From: Salipiger mangrovisoli
Lineage (GTDB): Bacteria; Pseudomonadota; Alphaproteobacteria; Rhodobacterales; Rhodobacteraceae
NCBI RefSeq assembly: GCF_015223355.1
Contig: NZ_JADFFK010000001.1
Coordinates: 248,001-312,000 of the forward strand
DNA: 64,000 nucleotides
Reading direction: 5' to 3'
In this document: positions 29,948 through 38,090 of the stretch, piece by piece
Layout of the letters: each line of letters begins with the position of its first letter
Numbering within the stretch: the stretch's first letter is position 1
The notes under the pieces: generated by a model
What the model was told of the DNA's origin: nothing
Database searches by the model: none
The model's input: the letters and a program-made list of their open reading frames with translations, nothing else
Position numbers and translations under genes: made by a program

Positions 29948-31533
29948 GCGATCTGCCACTCTATCTCGAGGCCTTTCACTTCCTGCGTCCGCTCTGGCTG
30001 CTGCTGATCCCTCTCGTGCTGCTGATGTGGTGGTGGGTGCGCCGCCCGGCGCGGCGCAGCGCGATGTCCACCGAGGGAATTGCCCCGCATCTGCGCGAGG
30101 CGCTGACCGTGGGCCGTGCACAGCGCCGCCGCCTCACGCCGATCGACAGCACCGCCGCGATCCTGATCCTCGGGGCGCTCGGCGCGGCGGGGCCGAGCTG
30201 GTCGCGCCAGCCTGATCCCTTTGCCGCGCAGTCGGCGCCCGCGGTGATCGTGCTGGCGGTGACCCCCGGCATGGAGGCGACCGACCTGCCGCCCTCGCGG
30301 CTCGAGCGCGGCAAGCAGAAGATCCGCGATTTCCTCGAACTGCGCGCCGGCGCGCGCACGGCGCTGGTGGCCTATGCGGGCAGTGCCCATGTGGTGCTTC
30401 CGATGACCGAGGATGCGCAGGTCATGGTGCCCTATCTCGAGGGTCTGAGCCCCGAGATCATGCCGCGCGAGGGGACGGTCGCGGGCGAGGCGCTGGCGCT
30501 GGCCGAGGCGATGCTGGCCGAGGAAGGCGCGCCGGGCGGTATACTCTTCGTCACCGATGCTCTCGATCCCGCCGACGTGGCGGCGCTGGACGCCAGCGCG
30601 GCACCTCTGGCGGTGCTCTCGACCCGGCCAGAAGGCAGCCGCGACAGGGGGCTCGACGCGCTCTCGGCCCCGGTGATCGCGGTGACGCCCGACCCCTCCG
30701 ACATCCGCAGGCTCGACGGGCTGCTCAACGCCGCCTACCGCCGCGCGCAGCTTGATGACGTGGACCAGCCCTGGGAGGATCGCGCGCATTGGCTGGCCTG
30801 GCCGGCCGCGGTGATCCTGCTGCTCTGGTTCCGCCGCGGCTGGACGATGCGCTGGGTGGTGATCGCGGCGCTGGGACTCATGGCCGTGCCGCAGGGCGCG
30901 CGGGCCGAGGGCGTCGCGGACTGGTTCCTGACCCCCGACCAGCAGGGGCGCATCGCCTACGACCGCCGACAGTACGCGCGCGCCGCAGAACTGTTTGTCG
31001 ATCCGCTCCGGCGCGGCCATGCGCTCTACCGCAGCGGGCAATACGAGGCGGCGGTGGAGGTGCTGGACCGGGTCGAGACGGCGCAGGCCGCCTTCATCCA
31101 GGGGCTGGCCGAGATCAAGGGCCACAACTACCGCGACGGGGTGCGCGCCTTCGAGGCGGCGCTCGCGCGCGACCCGGACTATCCCGGCGCGGCGGAAAAC
31201 CTCGCAACCGCGACGCGTATCGTGGCCTATGTCGAGGCGGCGCAGGAGGCTTCGGATACTGGCGAAGATCAGGGAATCGGCGCCGACGAAGAGGTCTATG
31301 ACAACGAGAGCGGGCAGGGCGAGGAGACCGAGCGCGAGGCTGGCAGCGAAGGCGGCGGCGGGCTGCTGACCGCGGATCAGTGGATGAACACCGTCGACAC
31401 GCGCACCGAGGACTTCCTGCGGCTGCGCTTCGCGCTAGAGGCGGCACAGCCGCCTCAAAGTGCCAATACGGCGGCACCAGCGGGGTCCACTCCCGCCGCC
31501 CCGGAAGAACCGGCAGAGGAGGGGGGAAAGTGA
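29944..31533 (+). CDS. VWA-like and TPR membrane protein (BatB/BatC fusion type)
   Basis: A 529-residue protein. N-terminal membrane segments (about 15-32 and 62-80) precede a VWA-like fold (about 85-260). The expected DxSxS is replaced by AVTPGMEATD, so the metal site is probably lost. One further transmembrane helix (about 280-300) leads to a TPR-like region (about 340-440: RSGQYEAAVEVLDRV, then DYPGAAENLATA) and an acidic, low-complexity tail. The fusion of VWA and TPR corresponds to BatB plus BatC of other bacteria. It may be a scaffold that pairs with the metal-competent VWA upstream. The start is coupled (ATGA at 29944). Confidence 0.9.
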   Translation: MSDLPLYLEAFHFLRPLWLLLIPLVLLMWWWVRRPARRSAMSTEGIAPHLREALTVGRAQRRRLTPIDSTAAILILGALGAAGPSWSRQPDPFAAQSAPAVIVLAVTPGMEATDLPPSRLERGKQKIRDFLELRAGARTALVAYAGSAHVVLPMTEDAQVMVPYLEGLSPEIMPREGTVAGEALALAEAMLAEEGAPGGILFVTDALDPADVAALDASAAPLAVLSTRPEGSRDRGLDALSAPVIAVTPDPSDIRRLDGLLNAAYRRAQLDDVDQPWEDRAHWLAWPAAVILLLWFRRGWTMRWVVIAALGLMAVPQGARAEGVADWFLTPDQQGRIAYDRRQYARAAELFVDPLRRGHALYRSGQYEAAVEVLDRVETAQAAFIQGLAEIKGHNYRDGVRAFEAALARDPDYPGAAENLATATRIVAYVEAAQEASDTGEDQGIGADEEVYDNESGQGEETEREAGSEGGGGLLTADQWMNTVDTRTEDFLRLRFALEAAQPPQSANTAAPAGSTPAAPEEPAEEGGK

Positions 31534-32798
31534 TGCGCCTGCTCCTGCTTCTGCTGCTGGTCCTGCCCGGTGTTGTCCGGGCGCAGGACGCCGAGACCAT
31601 GCCGCAGCTCATTGTCGACTTCCCCGAGACCGAGGCGATCCCCGGCCAGTCGCTCAGCCTGCGGCTGACCGTGCTGGTGCCGACCTTCATGCCGAAGCCG
31701 CCGGTCTGGCCGAGCCTCGAGGCACCGAACCTGCTGGTGCGCCTGCCGTCGCGCTCGACCAACCCCGTGTCCGAGCGGGTGAACGGCGAGACATGGGCGG
31801 GCATTTCGCGGCATTATCGCATATCGCCGATGGTGCCGGGGCAGGTCGTGCTGCCACCACAGGAGGTGCTGGTCACGTGGCAGGACCTTAAGGCAGGCGA
31901 GGCGCGACAGGCCACGCTGACCACCGGGCCGATCGCTTTTGCGGGGGTGGTGCCGGAGGGCGCCGAAGGGCTCGATCCCTTCATCGCCGCCGCCGATCTG
32001 ACTCTCACGCAGCAGATCGAGGGGGAGCCCGCCGCGATGGTGCCCGGCGACAGCCTCAAGCGGCAGGTGACGGTCAAGGTGACCGGCGTTTCTCCGATGT
32101 TCCTGCCGCAGCTGCTGGCGCCGGTGGAACTGCCGGGGGTCGCCGCCTACCCGGACGCGCCGCAGCTTTCCGAAACCGACGACCGGGGCGCGCTCAGCGG
32201 GTCGCGGGTGGAGAGCGTCACCTATCTTGCCGAGGCGGGCGGCGGTGGCGCGCTGCCGGAGATCAGGCTCGACTGGTACGACACGGACGACGGGGTGGTG
32301 AAGACCGCCTCTGCCTCCGGCCTTGAGCTGCGGATCGACGGTCCGCCACCGGGGCGGAGCGCGCCGCTGGAGCCGGCGCGGCTCGCGCTGCTGGCGGGGG
32401 CTGCGCTGGTCGGTCTGGCGGTGCTCTGGCTCGGGCTGCGCATCCTGCGTCCCGCCCTGTCGCGGCGGCGCGCGCTCCGGCGCAGTGCCTACCTGACCTC
32501 GGAGCGGCACGCATGGCGCGGGCTGATGCAGGCAATCCGCGCGCGCGACCACGCGGCGCTGCGCCCGGCGCTCGATCTCTGGGCCGAACGGGTGGTGGGG
32601 CCGGACCCGCGCCGCGCCGCGCCGGTCGAGGCGGCGCTGCTGGCGCTGGGGGCGCAGCGTTATGGCGGGGGGGCCGGCAGCGCGGGGGAGACGGGATGGT
32701 CCACCCTGCGCGGCGCGCTCGAGGCCGCCCGGCCGCGCGGCCCGCAGGCAGCCGCGCGCACCGCCCTGCCGCCGCTCAATCCGGGTGGGGCGCTCTAG
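31533..32798 (+). CDS. BatD-family protein
   Basis: A 421-residue protein with a signal peptide (about 1-18, ending VVRAQ), a large periplasmic beta-rich region with immunoglobulin-like repeats (about 20-285), a transmembrane helix (about 290-312) and a cytoplasmic helical tail. This layout matches BatD, the last member of MoxR/Bat clusters. The start shares a base with the upstream stop (TGATG). Its 3' end overlaps the convergent MBL hydrolase gene by four bases, so the two transcripts meet here and I see no terminator between them. Confidence 0.87.
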   Translation: MRLLLLLLLVLPGVVRAQDAETMPQLIVDFPETEAIPGQSLSLRLTVLVPTFMPKPPVWPSLEAPNLLVRLPSRSTNPVSERVNGETWAGISRHYRISPMVPGQVVLPPQEVLVTWQDLKAGEARQATLTTGPIAFAGVVPEGAEGLDPFIAAADLTLTQQIEGEPAAMVPGDSLKRQVTVKVTGVSPMFLPQLLAPVELPGVAAYPDAPQLSETDDRGALSGSRVESVTYLAEAGGGGALPEIRLDWYDTDDGVVKTASASGLELRIDGPPPGRSAPLEPARLALLAGAALVGLAVLWLGLRILRPALSRRRALRRSAYLTSERHAWRGLMQAIRARDHAALRPALDLWAERVVGPDPRRAAPVEAALLALGAQRYGGGAGSAGETGWSTLRGALEAARPRGPQAAARTALPPLNPGGAL

Positions 32799-33526
32799 AG
32801 GCCCTTGTCCTGCAGCCAGCCGGTGACGATCTCGGTGAGCCGCGCGCCGGAGAAGGAGGAAAAATGCCCGCCGTGCACGATGCGCACCGGCAGCGTCGCG
32901 AGGCGCTGCATCGAGCGGATGTAGGCCTCGGCGTCGGCATGGTAGGTGTCTTCGATCAGCGGCCCGTCATAGACGATGTCGCCGGAGATCAGCACGCCCG
33001 AGGCCTCTTCCCAGAGCGCGATGCCGCCGGGGCTGTGGCCGGGCGTATGGATCACTTCGAAGTTCCGGTCGCCGAGGTCGATGATGTCGCCGTCTTCCAA
33101 GAGCCGCGTCGCGGGCGCGCCCTTCACCGCGTAGCTGGTCGAGCTGTAGGGCACGTCGGGCAGCGCGTCGAAGATCTCGTCTGTCACGTAAGGGTCGGCG
33201 AGGGTGTTCCGGCGGGAGGGCTGCGCGAGGATGTCGGCCTCGGCAGAATGGCAGAGGCGGCAGGGAAACTCGTGGTGGCAGCCGATGTGGTCGAAATGGG
33301 TGTGGCTGGCGACGGCATCCAGCGGACGCTCCGAGACCAGCGGGACCCATTCGCGCAAGCTGACCACGCCCATGCCGCTGTCGACCATCAGATCGCGGTC
33401 GCGCCCGCGCACGTGCCAGATGTTGCAGCGGTAGAACTCCTGGATGAAGGGCTCGTCGATCCAGGTGATGCCGTCGCCGACGGCGCGCTGGCGGTACCAG
33501 TCCCTGGGCGGGATGCGGGTCTTCAT
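32795..33526 (-). CDS. Metallo-beta-lactamase-fold hydrolase, last gene of the ABC operon
   Basis: A 243-residue cytoplasmic protein with the MBL metal motif SHTHFDHIG, the second-shell HTPGHSPGG, and ISGDIVYDG. It belongs to the glyoxalase II/lactonase-like group; no signal peptide is seen. Its start overlaps the stop of the ABC ATPase gene by four bases, so it is the fifth gene of that operon. This suggests it hydrolyses the imported compound, for example an ester, lactone or amide, but the substrate is unknown. Confidence 0.9.
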   Translation of the reverse strand: MKTRIPPRDWYRQRAVGDGITWIDEPFIQEFYRCNIWHVRGRDRDLMVDSGMGVVSLREWVPLVSERPLDAVASHTHFDHIGCHHEFPCRLCHSAEADILAQPSRRNTLADPYVTDEIFDALPDVPYSSTSYAVKGAPATRLLEDGDIIDLGDRNFEVIHTPGHSPGGIALWEEASGVLISGDIVYDGPLIEDTYHADAEAYIRSMQRLATLPVRIVHGGHFSSFSGARLTEIVTGWLQDKGL

Positions 33527-34557
33527 GCGGCGGCCTTCGCTTTGGGGGACAACACCACGGGGTTGCGGCCGAAAAGCTCGACCTCGGCGCCGGGCCGGGG
33601 GTGCTCACCCTGCGGCAGATGCGCGGTAAGCAGCAGGTCCGGCGCAGCCACCGGGCGGAAGTGGCAGCGGTGGTAGGAGCCGTAGAAGGCCGCCTCCACC
33701 AGTGTGGCGCGGCCGAGGCTGAACTCGCCCGCAAAGCCGATGCTCTCGGGGCGCAGGCAGAGCATGCCTTCGGCGGGCGGGATGGCGAGCGGGCCGAGCG
33801 GCGATGTGACCCCCTCGGCGGCGGGGCTGACGGGGATGCGATTGGTCTCGCCCATGAAGTCCGCCGAGAACATGGTCTTCGGGGTCAGGTAGACCTCCTC
33901 GGGGGTGCCGCAATGCTCGATGCGGCCGTGGTTCATCACCACGATGCGGTCGGCGATGGCCATGGCCTCCTCCTGGTCGTGGGTCACGTGCACGAAGGTG
34001 GTGCCGACGCGGCGCTGGATCGCCTTCAACTCCTCCTGCATCTGGCGGCGCAGCTTGAGATCGAGCGCGCCGAGTGGCTCGTCGAGCAGCAGCACGTCGG
34101 GCTCGACCGCCAGCGCGCGGGCCAGCGCAACCCGCTGGCGCTGGCCGCCCGAAAGCTCGTGCGGGCGCCGCGCGGCCTTGTCGGCGAGGCCGACCATATC
34201 CAGCATCTCCAGCGCCTTGGCATTGCGCGCCGCCTTGGCCATGCCGCGCATGCGCAGGCCGAAGGCGACGTTGTCGCGCAGGCTCATGTGCGGGAAGAGC
34301 GCGTAATCCTGGAACATGGTGGTGGTGGGCCGGTCCTTCGGTGCGACATGGGTCATGTCGCGCCCGCCGATCAGCACCTGCCCCTCGGAGGGCGTCAGGA
34401 AGCCGCCGATGATCGACAGCAGCGTGGTCTTGCCGCAGCCCGAGGGGCCGAGCAGCACGATGAACTCGCCCGCGGCGATCTGCAGGTCGACCCGGTGCAG
34501 GGCGGTGAAGCTGTTGAACCGGTGCTCGACGGCCTTGATGTGCACATCCGCGGTCAT
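33523..34557 (-). CDS. ABC transporter ATP-binding protein (PotA/FbpC-like)
   Basis: A 344-residue importer ATPase. Walker A is LGPSGCGKTTLLS (about 37-49), the signature is LSGGQRQRVALARALA, and Walker B is DVLLLDEPLGALD. A C-terminal TOBE-type regulatory region follows (about 245-340). Family: polyamine, iron(III) or opine/alpha-glucoside type. The start at 34557 overlaps the permease stop by four bases; a longer frame upstream is not real. It energises uptake with the two permeases and binding protein encoded upstream. Confidence 0.95.
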   Translation of the reverse strand: MTADVHIKAVEHRFNSFTALHRVDLQIAAGEFIVLLGPSGCGKTTLLSIIGGFLTPSEGQVLIGGRDMTHVAPKDRPTTTMFQDYALFPHMSLRDNVAFGLRMRGMAKAARNAKALEMLDMVGLADKAARRPHELSGGQRQRVALARALAVEPDVLLLDEPLGALDLKLRRQMQEELKAIQRRVGTTFVHVTHDQEEAMAIADRIVVMNHGRIEHCGTPEEVYLTPKTMFSADFMGETNRIPVSPAAEGVTSPLGPLAIPPAEGMLCLRPESIGFAGEFSLGRATLVEAAFYGSYHRCHFRPVAAPDLLLTAHLPQGEHPRPGAEVELFGRNPVVLSPKAKAAA

Positions 34558-35324
34558 TTCGATCCCTTTCGGAAAAGCGTGAGTTCGAGCGTCACCACCA
34601 CGATGACCGAGACGAGGAAGACCAGAGAGCCGACGGCATTGGTCGCGGGCGAGAGCCCCGAGCGCAGCATCGACCAGATCTCGACCGGCAGGGTCACGTC
34701 GAAGCGGGTCAGCAGGAAGGCGATGATGAACTCGTCCCAGCTGAAGGTGAAGGCGAGGAAGAAGGCGGCGGCGAGCGCCGGGGTCAGCATCGGGGCTGCG
34801 ACGAACCAGAGGACCTGCCATTCGCGGGCACCGAGGTCGCGCGCGGCTTTCAGCGCGCTCTTCTGGTGCTCGCCGATGGCGGCGTAGAGGATGGCGAAGC
34901 AGAGCGGCAGGTTGATCACCACGTGGCCGATGCCGGTGGCCAGAAGCGAGGGGCGGATGCCGATCTTGTTGAACATCTGCAGGAGGCCGAGCGCGATGAT
35001 CAGGTAGCTGACGGTCATCGGCGCGATCAGCAGGCCGCGCATCAGCACCGAGCCGGGCAGCACCACGCGGGCAAGTCCCGAGGCGGCGAGAAAGCCCAGC
35101 GTCAGCGCCACCAGCGACGACAGCAGCGCCACGATCAGCGAGTTGCCGAGCGCCTCCATCATGGCGCGGTCGGTGAGGATTTTCGCGTACCATTCGAAGG
35201 TCACGCCCTTGAACGGCGGCACCGGCAGGCGGCCGTCCTGGAAGGAGAAGATCACCAGCGTCACCACCGGCAGCAGGATGAAGCCGAAAAGCGCGACGAG
35301 ATAGGCCAAGGAGAGGTATTTCAT
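34554..35324 (-). CDS. ABC transporter permease (PotC-like)
   Basis: A 256-residue inner-membrane permease with about six helices and the cytoplasmic EAA loop (HQKSALKAARDLGAREWQVL) that contacts the ATPase. Order and size match the second permease of spermidine/putrescine-type importers. The ATG at 35324 shares a base with the stop of the upstream permease gene. Confidence 0.93.
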   Translation of the reverse strand: MKYLSLAYLVALFGFILLPVVTLVIFSFQDGRLPVPPFKGVTFEWYAKILTDRAMMEALGNSLIVALLSSLVALTLGFLAASGLARVVLPGSVLMRGLLIAPMTVSYLIIALGLLQMFNKIGIRPSLLATGIGHVVINLPLCFAILYAAIGEHQKSALKAARDLGAREWQVLWFVAAPMLTPALAAAFFLAFTFSWDEFIIAFLLTRFDVTLPVEIWSMLRSGLSPATNAVGSLVFLVSVIVVVTLELTLFRKGSK

Positions 35325-36178
35325 CACACGCGCTCCATCTTCAGCCAGCGCGCGCAGGCGGCATAGGCGAGCGTCACGATGACCATCAGCACCACCGACA
35401 GCGCCGAGGCCATGGGGAAGTCTCCGCGGCGTCCGAGCTGCAGCATGATGAGCTGCGGCAGGGTCAGCTCGTTGTTGCCGCCGAGGATCTGCGGCGTGAT
35501 GTAATCGCCGATGCAGAGCACGAAGGTCAGGAAGGCGCCGGTCATCACGCCGGGCAGGGTGAGCGGCAAAATCACCAGCCGGATCACCTGCCACCGCGAT
35601 GCGCCGAGGTCCTCGGCGGCGCGGGCGTAGTTCGGCGAGAGCTGGATCAGGTTGGAATAGATGGTGAGCGTGAGGAGCATCACGAAGAAATGCACGAAGC
35701 CGATGATCGTGGCCGAGCGGGTCGCCATAATCTGCACCGGTTCCGCCAGCAGGCCCAGACCGACGAGCGCGTTCATCACCACGCCCTTTTCGCCCAGCAC
35801 CAGCGCCCAGGAATAGGAGCGCACCACGTAGGAGGTCCAGAACGGCAGCACCGCCAGCAAGAGCGCCATGCGCCGCCAGCGGGCGGGCACGCGGGTGGCG
35901 ATGATCCAGGCCAGCGGCCAGGCCAGCAGAACCGAGATGACCGTGACCACCGCGGTGATCTCGAGCGAGACGAAGATGCCCCGCCGCAGCGACGGGTCGG
36001 TGAAGATCCGCAGGTAGTTGCCAAGGTCATGGCCCTGCACGATCTCGCGCCCCTCGAGGTGCGCGAGGCTCATCATCACCATCGCCGCGAAGGGGATGGC
36101 GAAGAAGCCCAGCGTCCACAGCAGCGCGGGAGCGACCAAGGCCGCTCCCTGACGTTTTTCCTGTTTCTCGATGCTCAT
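35324..36178 (-). CDS. ABC transporter permease (PotB-like)
   Basis: A 284-residue permease with about six transmembrane helices and the EAA loop (NYARAAEDLGASRWQVIRLVILPL). It begins with a polar stretch (MSIEKQEKRQGAALV) and helix one. It pairs with the downstream permease to form the importer channel. It is nine bases from the binding-protein gene, inside a single operon. Confidence 0.93.
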   Translation of the reverse strand: MSIEKQEKRQGAALVAPALLWTLGFFAIPFAAMVMMSLAHLEGREIVQGHDLGNYLRIFTDPSLRRGIFVSLEITAVVTVISVLLAWPLAWIIATRVPARWRRMALLLAVLPFWTSYVVRSYSWALVLGEKGVVMNALVGLGLLAEPVQIMATRSATIIGFVHFFVMLLTLTIYSNLIQLSPNYARAAEDLGASRWQVIRLVILPLTLPGVMTGAFLTFVLCIGDYITPQILGGNNELTLPQLIMLQLGRRGDFPMASALSVVLMVIVTLAYAACARWLKMERV

Positions 36179-36187
36179 CTGGCTCTC

Positions 36188-37237
36188 TTAGTTCTGGAGC
36201 ATGTCGGTCCAGAGGTCCTGCATCGCGGCATCGGTGTCCGCATCGGGCACCGGGTAGAGCTGCGCACGGGCAAGGTAGTCCGGCTGGTCGTCCCAGCGCA
36301 GGATCGCCTTCTGCTCATCCGTCAGAACGTCGCCAGCCGCCTTGTTGGCCGGCATGCCCCAGTAGCAGGACGATGTCGCGAGCCGCGCCTGGCCTTCGGG
36401 GGAGGTGATGTACTTGATGAACTCCAGCGCCAGCTCGGGCTTCTCGGTGCCCTCGACGATGGCCAGCGACTGCGCCCACAGGAGGCCGCCTTGCTCTGGG
36501 ATGGTCCAGTCGAGGTCGGGGTTCTCGGCGTTCAGCACGGCGGTCAGCCACTCGCCGCCACCGATCAGCACGTCGACCTCGCCGGTGGCCAGCGCGGTCT
36601 GGCTGCCGACCACGTCCGAGACCTGCTTCGAGGCGGCGTTCAGCTTCATCAGCGGCTCGCGGATGGTGTCCAGCGCGGCGGCGTCGAGATCCGCGGTCTT
36701 GATGCCCGCCTCGAGCCCGACGAGGCCCAGCACCGGCAGGTAGTAGTCATAGATGGCGATGCGGCCGTCATACTTGCCAGACCAGAGCGCATCGAGGTTT
36801 TGCATGTCCGCCGGGTCCACCGCGGCCTTGTTGTAGGCGATGGTATTGTAGCCGAACTTCTCGGTCACCGCGTAGCTGGTGCCGTCGATGGTCGTGTGGT
36901 CGGCCAGCACGGCCTCGGGGAAGTAGCTGGAGGTGTTCAGCTGGTCCGCGGGCAGCGGGGCGAGCAGCCCGCGCTCGACGGCGCGGCCCACGTCCACCGC
37001 ATCGATCACCATCACGTCCCAGTCGCCGGGACGGGACTGTTCCAGCAGGGTGAGACCCGCGGCTGTGCCTTCGTATTCCTTCACGTTGACCCGCACGTCA
37101 TGCGCCTCTTCGAAGGGTTGCAGCAGCTCGGGGTCGGCGTGGTCGCACCAGATCAGCGCGTTCAGGTCCTCGGCCTGCGCGGCGGAGGCGAGTCCGGCGG
37201 TCACGGCAAGAATCGAGCAGGTGTGTTTCAGTGCCAT
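36188..37237 (-). CDS. Periplasmic substrate-binding protein (PotD-like)
   Basis: A 349-residue protein with a Sec signal (about 1-22, ending ASAAQAE) and the type II periplasmic binding fold. LNALIWCDHADPELLQPFEEAHDVRVNV is the usual first strand-helix unit; later segments include YAVTEKFGYNTIAYNK and the hinge. It belongs to the spermidine/putrescine-like group; the actual ligand may be a polyamine or another small cation. It is the first gene of the five-gene operon, divergent from a TetR regulator. Confidence 0.9.
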   Translation of the reverse strand: MALKHTCSILAVTAGLASAAQAEDLNALIWCDHADPELLQPFEEAHDVRVNVKEYEGTAAGLTLLEQSRPGDWDVMVIDAVDVGRAVERGLLAPLPADQLNTSSYFPEAVLADHTTIDGTSYAVTEKFGYNTIAYNKAAVDPADMQNLDALWSGKYDGRIAIYDYYLPVLGLVGLEAGIKTADLDAAALDTIREPLMKLNAASKQVSDVVGSQTALATGEVDVLIGGGEWLTAVLNAENPDLDWTIPEQGGLLWAQSLAIVEGTEKPELALEFIKYITSPEGQARLATSSCYWGMPANKAAGDVLTDEQKAILRWDDQPDYLARAQLYPVPDADTDAAMQDLWTDMLQN

Positions 37238-37297
37238 TTTTTTCCTCTCCTGTCGGCGGTGCGGGCGACGTTCTCCGCCCTGCTTCCGGAAAAAAGT

Positions 37298-37309
37298 TGA
37301 ACCGGTTCA
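37298..37309 (+). promoter_or_regulatory. Candidate TetR operator between the ABC operon and its regulator
   Basis: A perfect 12-bp inverted repeat, TGAACCGGTTCA, lies in the 115-base region between the divergent binding-protein gene and the TetR-type gene. Such a palindrome is a natural site for an autoregulatory dimer controlling both directions. The surrounding AT-rich sequence probably includes both promoters. Confidence 0.55.
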
Positions 37310-37352
37310 GTTTTGCAGTCAATATCAATTTTAGAGTGACCAAGGAGGCCCC

Positions 37353-37979
37353 ATGGCCGGACTGCGCGAAAGACAGAAAGCGAAACGCCATCGTGCCATA
37401 ATTCAGGCGGCGAGCACGCTTTTTAAGCAGAACGGATACGAGGCGGCGCGGATCGAGGCGATCGCCGAGGTCGCCGAAGTCTCGGTCGGGACGTTTTACA
37501 ACTACTTCGAGCACAAGGCGGACCTGCTGCTGGCCATCGTGACGATGGAGGTCGAAGAAGTGCTGAACCAGGGCGAGGGGGTTGTCGCCGCCCCGCCGGG
37601 CGACGCCTACGAGGCGATCTGCGCGCTGGTCGCAACCTATTACGATCACTCGCTGGTCTACCTGACCAAGGAGATGTGGCGCACCGCCATGGCCTTCTCG
37701 ATCCAGAGCCCGGATACGCCCTTCTCGCGGCGCTACCGCGAGCTGGATCACCAGTTGTCGGAACAGGTGGTGGCGCTGATGACGCGGCTGCAGCAGGGCG
37801 GGCAGCTGCGCGCGGGTGTCGACACGCGCGCCTTTGGCGAGCTGACGTTTCTCGGGCTGAACGGGCTCTTCACCACTTACACGGTCACCGAGGGCATGGC
37901 CCTGGAGGAGCTGAAGGCCGGCATGTTCCGGCAGGTCCGCGCCCTGACCGCCCAGATCGGCACGCCCGACGCGGCATAG
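37353..37979 (+). CDS. TetR/AcrR-family regulator
   Basis: A 208-residue regulator with an N-terminal helix-turn-helix (about 10-57: TLFKQNGYEAARIEAIAEVAEVSVGTFYNYF) and an all-helical ligand-binding domain. The start at 37353 has a strong AAGGAGG. It is transcribed away from the ABC importer/MBL operon, so it likely controls both. A palindrome in the shared region is the best operator candidate. It probably responds to the imported compound or a product of the MBL hydrolase. Confidence 0.92.
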   Translation: MAGLRERQKAKRHRAIIQAASTLFKQNGYEAARIEAIAEVAEVSVGTFYNYFEHKADLLLAIVTMEVEEVLNQGEGVVAAPPGDAYEAICALVATYYDHSLVYLTKEMWRTAMAFSIQSPDTPFSRRYRELDHQLSEQVVALMTRLQQGGQLRAGVDTRAFGELTFLGLNGLFTTYTVTEGMALEELKAGMFRQVRALTAQIGTPDAA

Positions 37980-38090
37980 CGCGACGGCGCGCCAGGGCGA
38001 AAAGCCGATGGTCCGGCCGTGGCGGGGACGGGCGCGCGACACGCGCGTGGCGCGGTGGGCACCATGCCTCCTGCCGTCCGCGCGGCGGGG

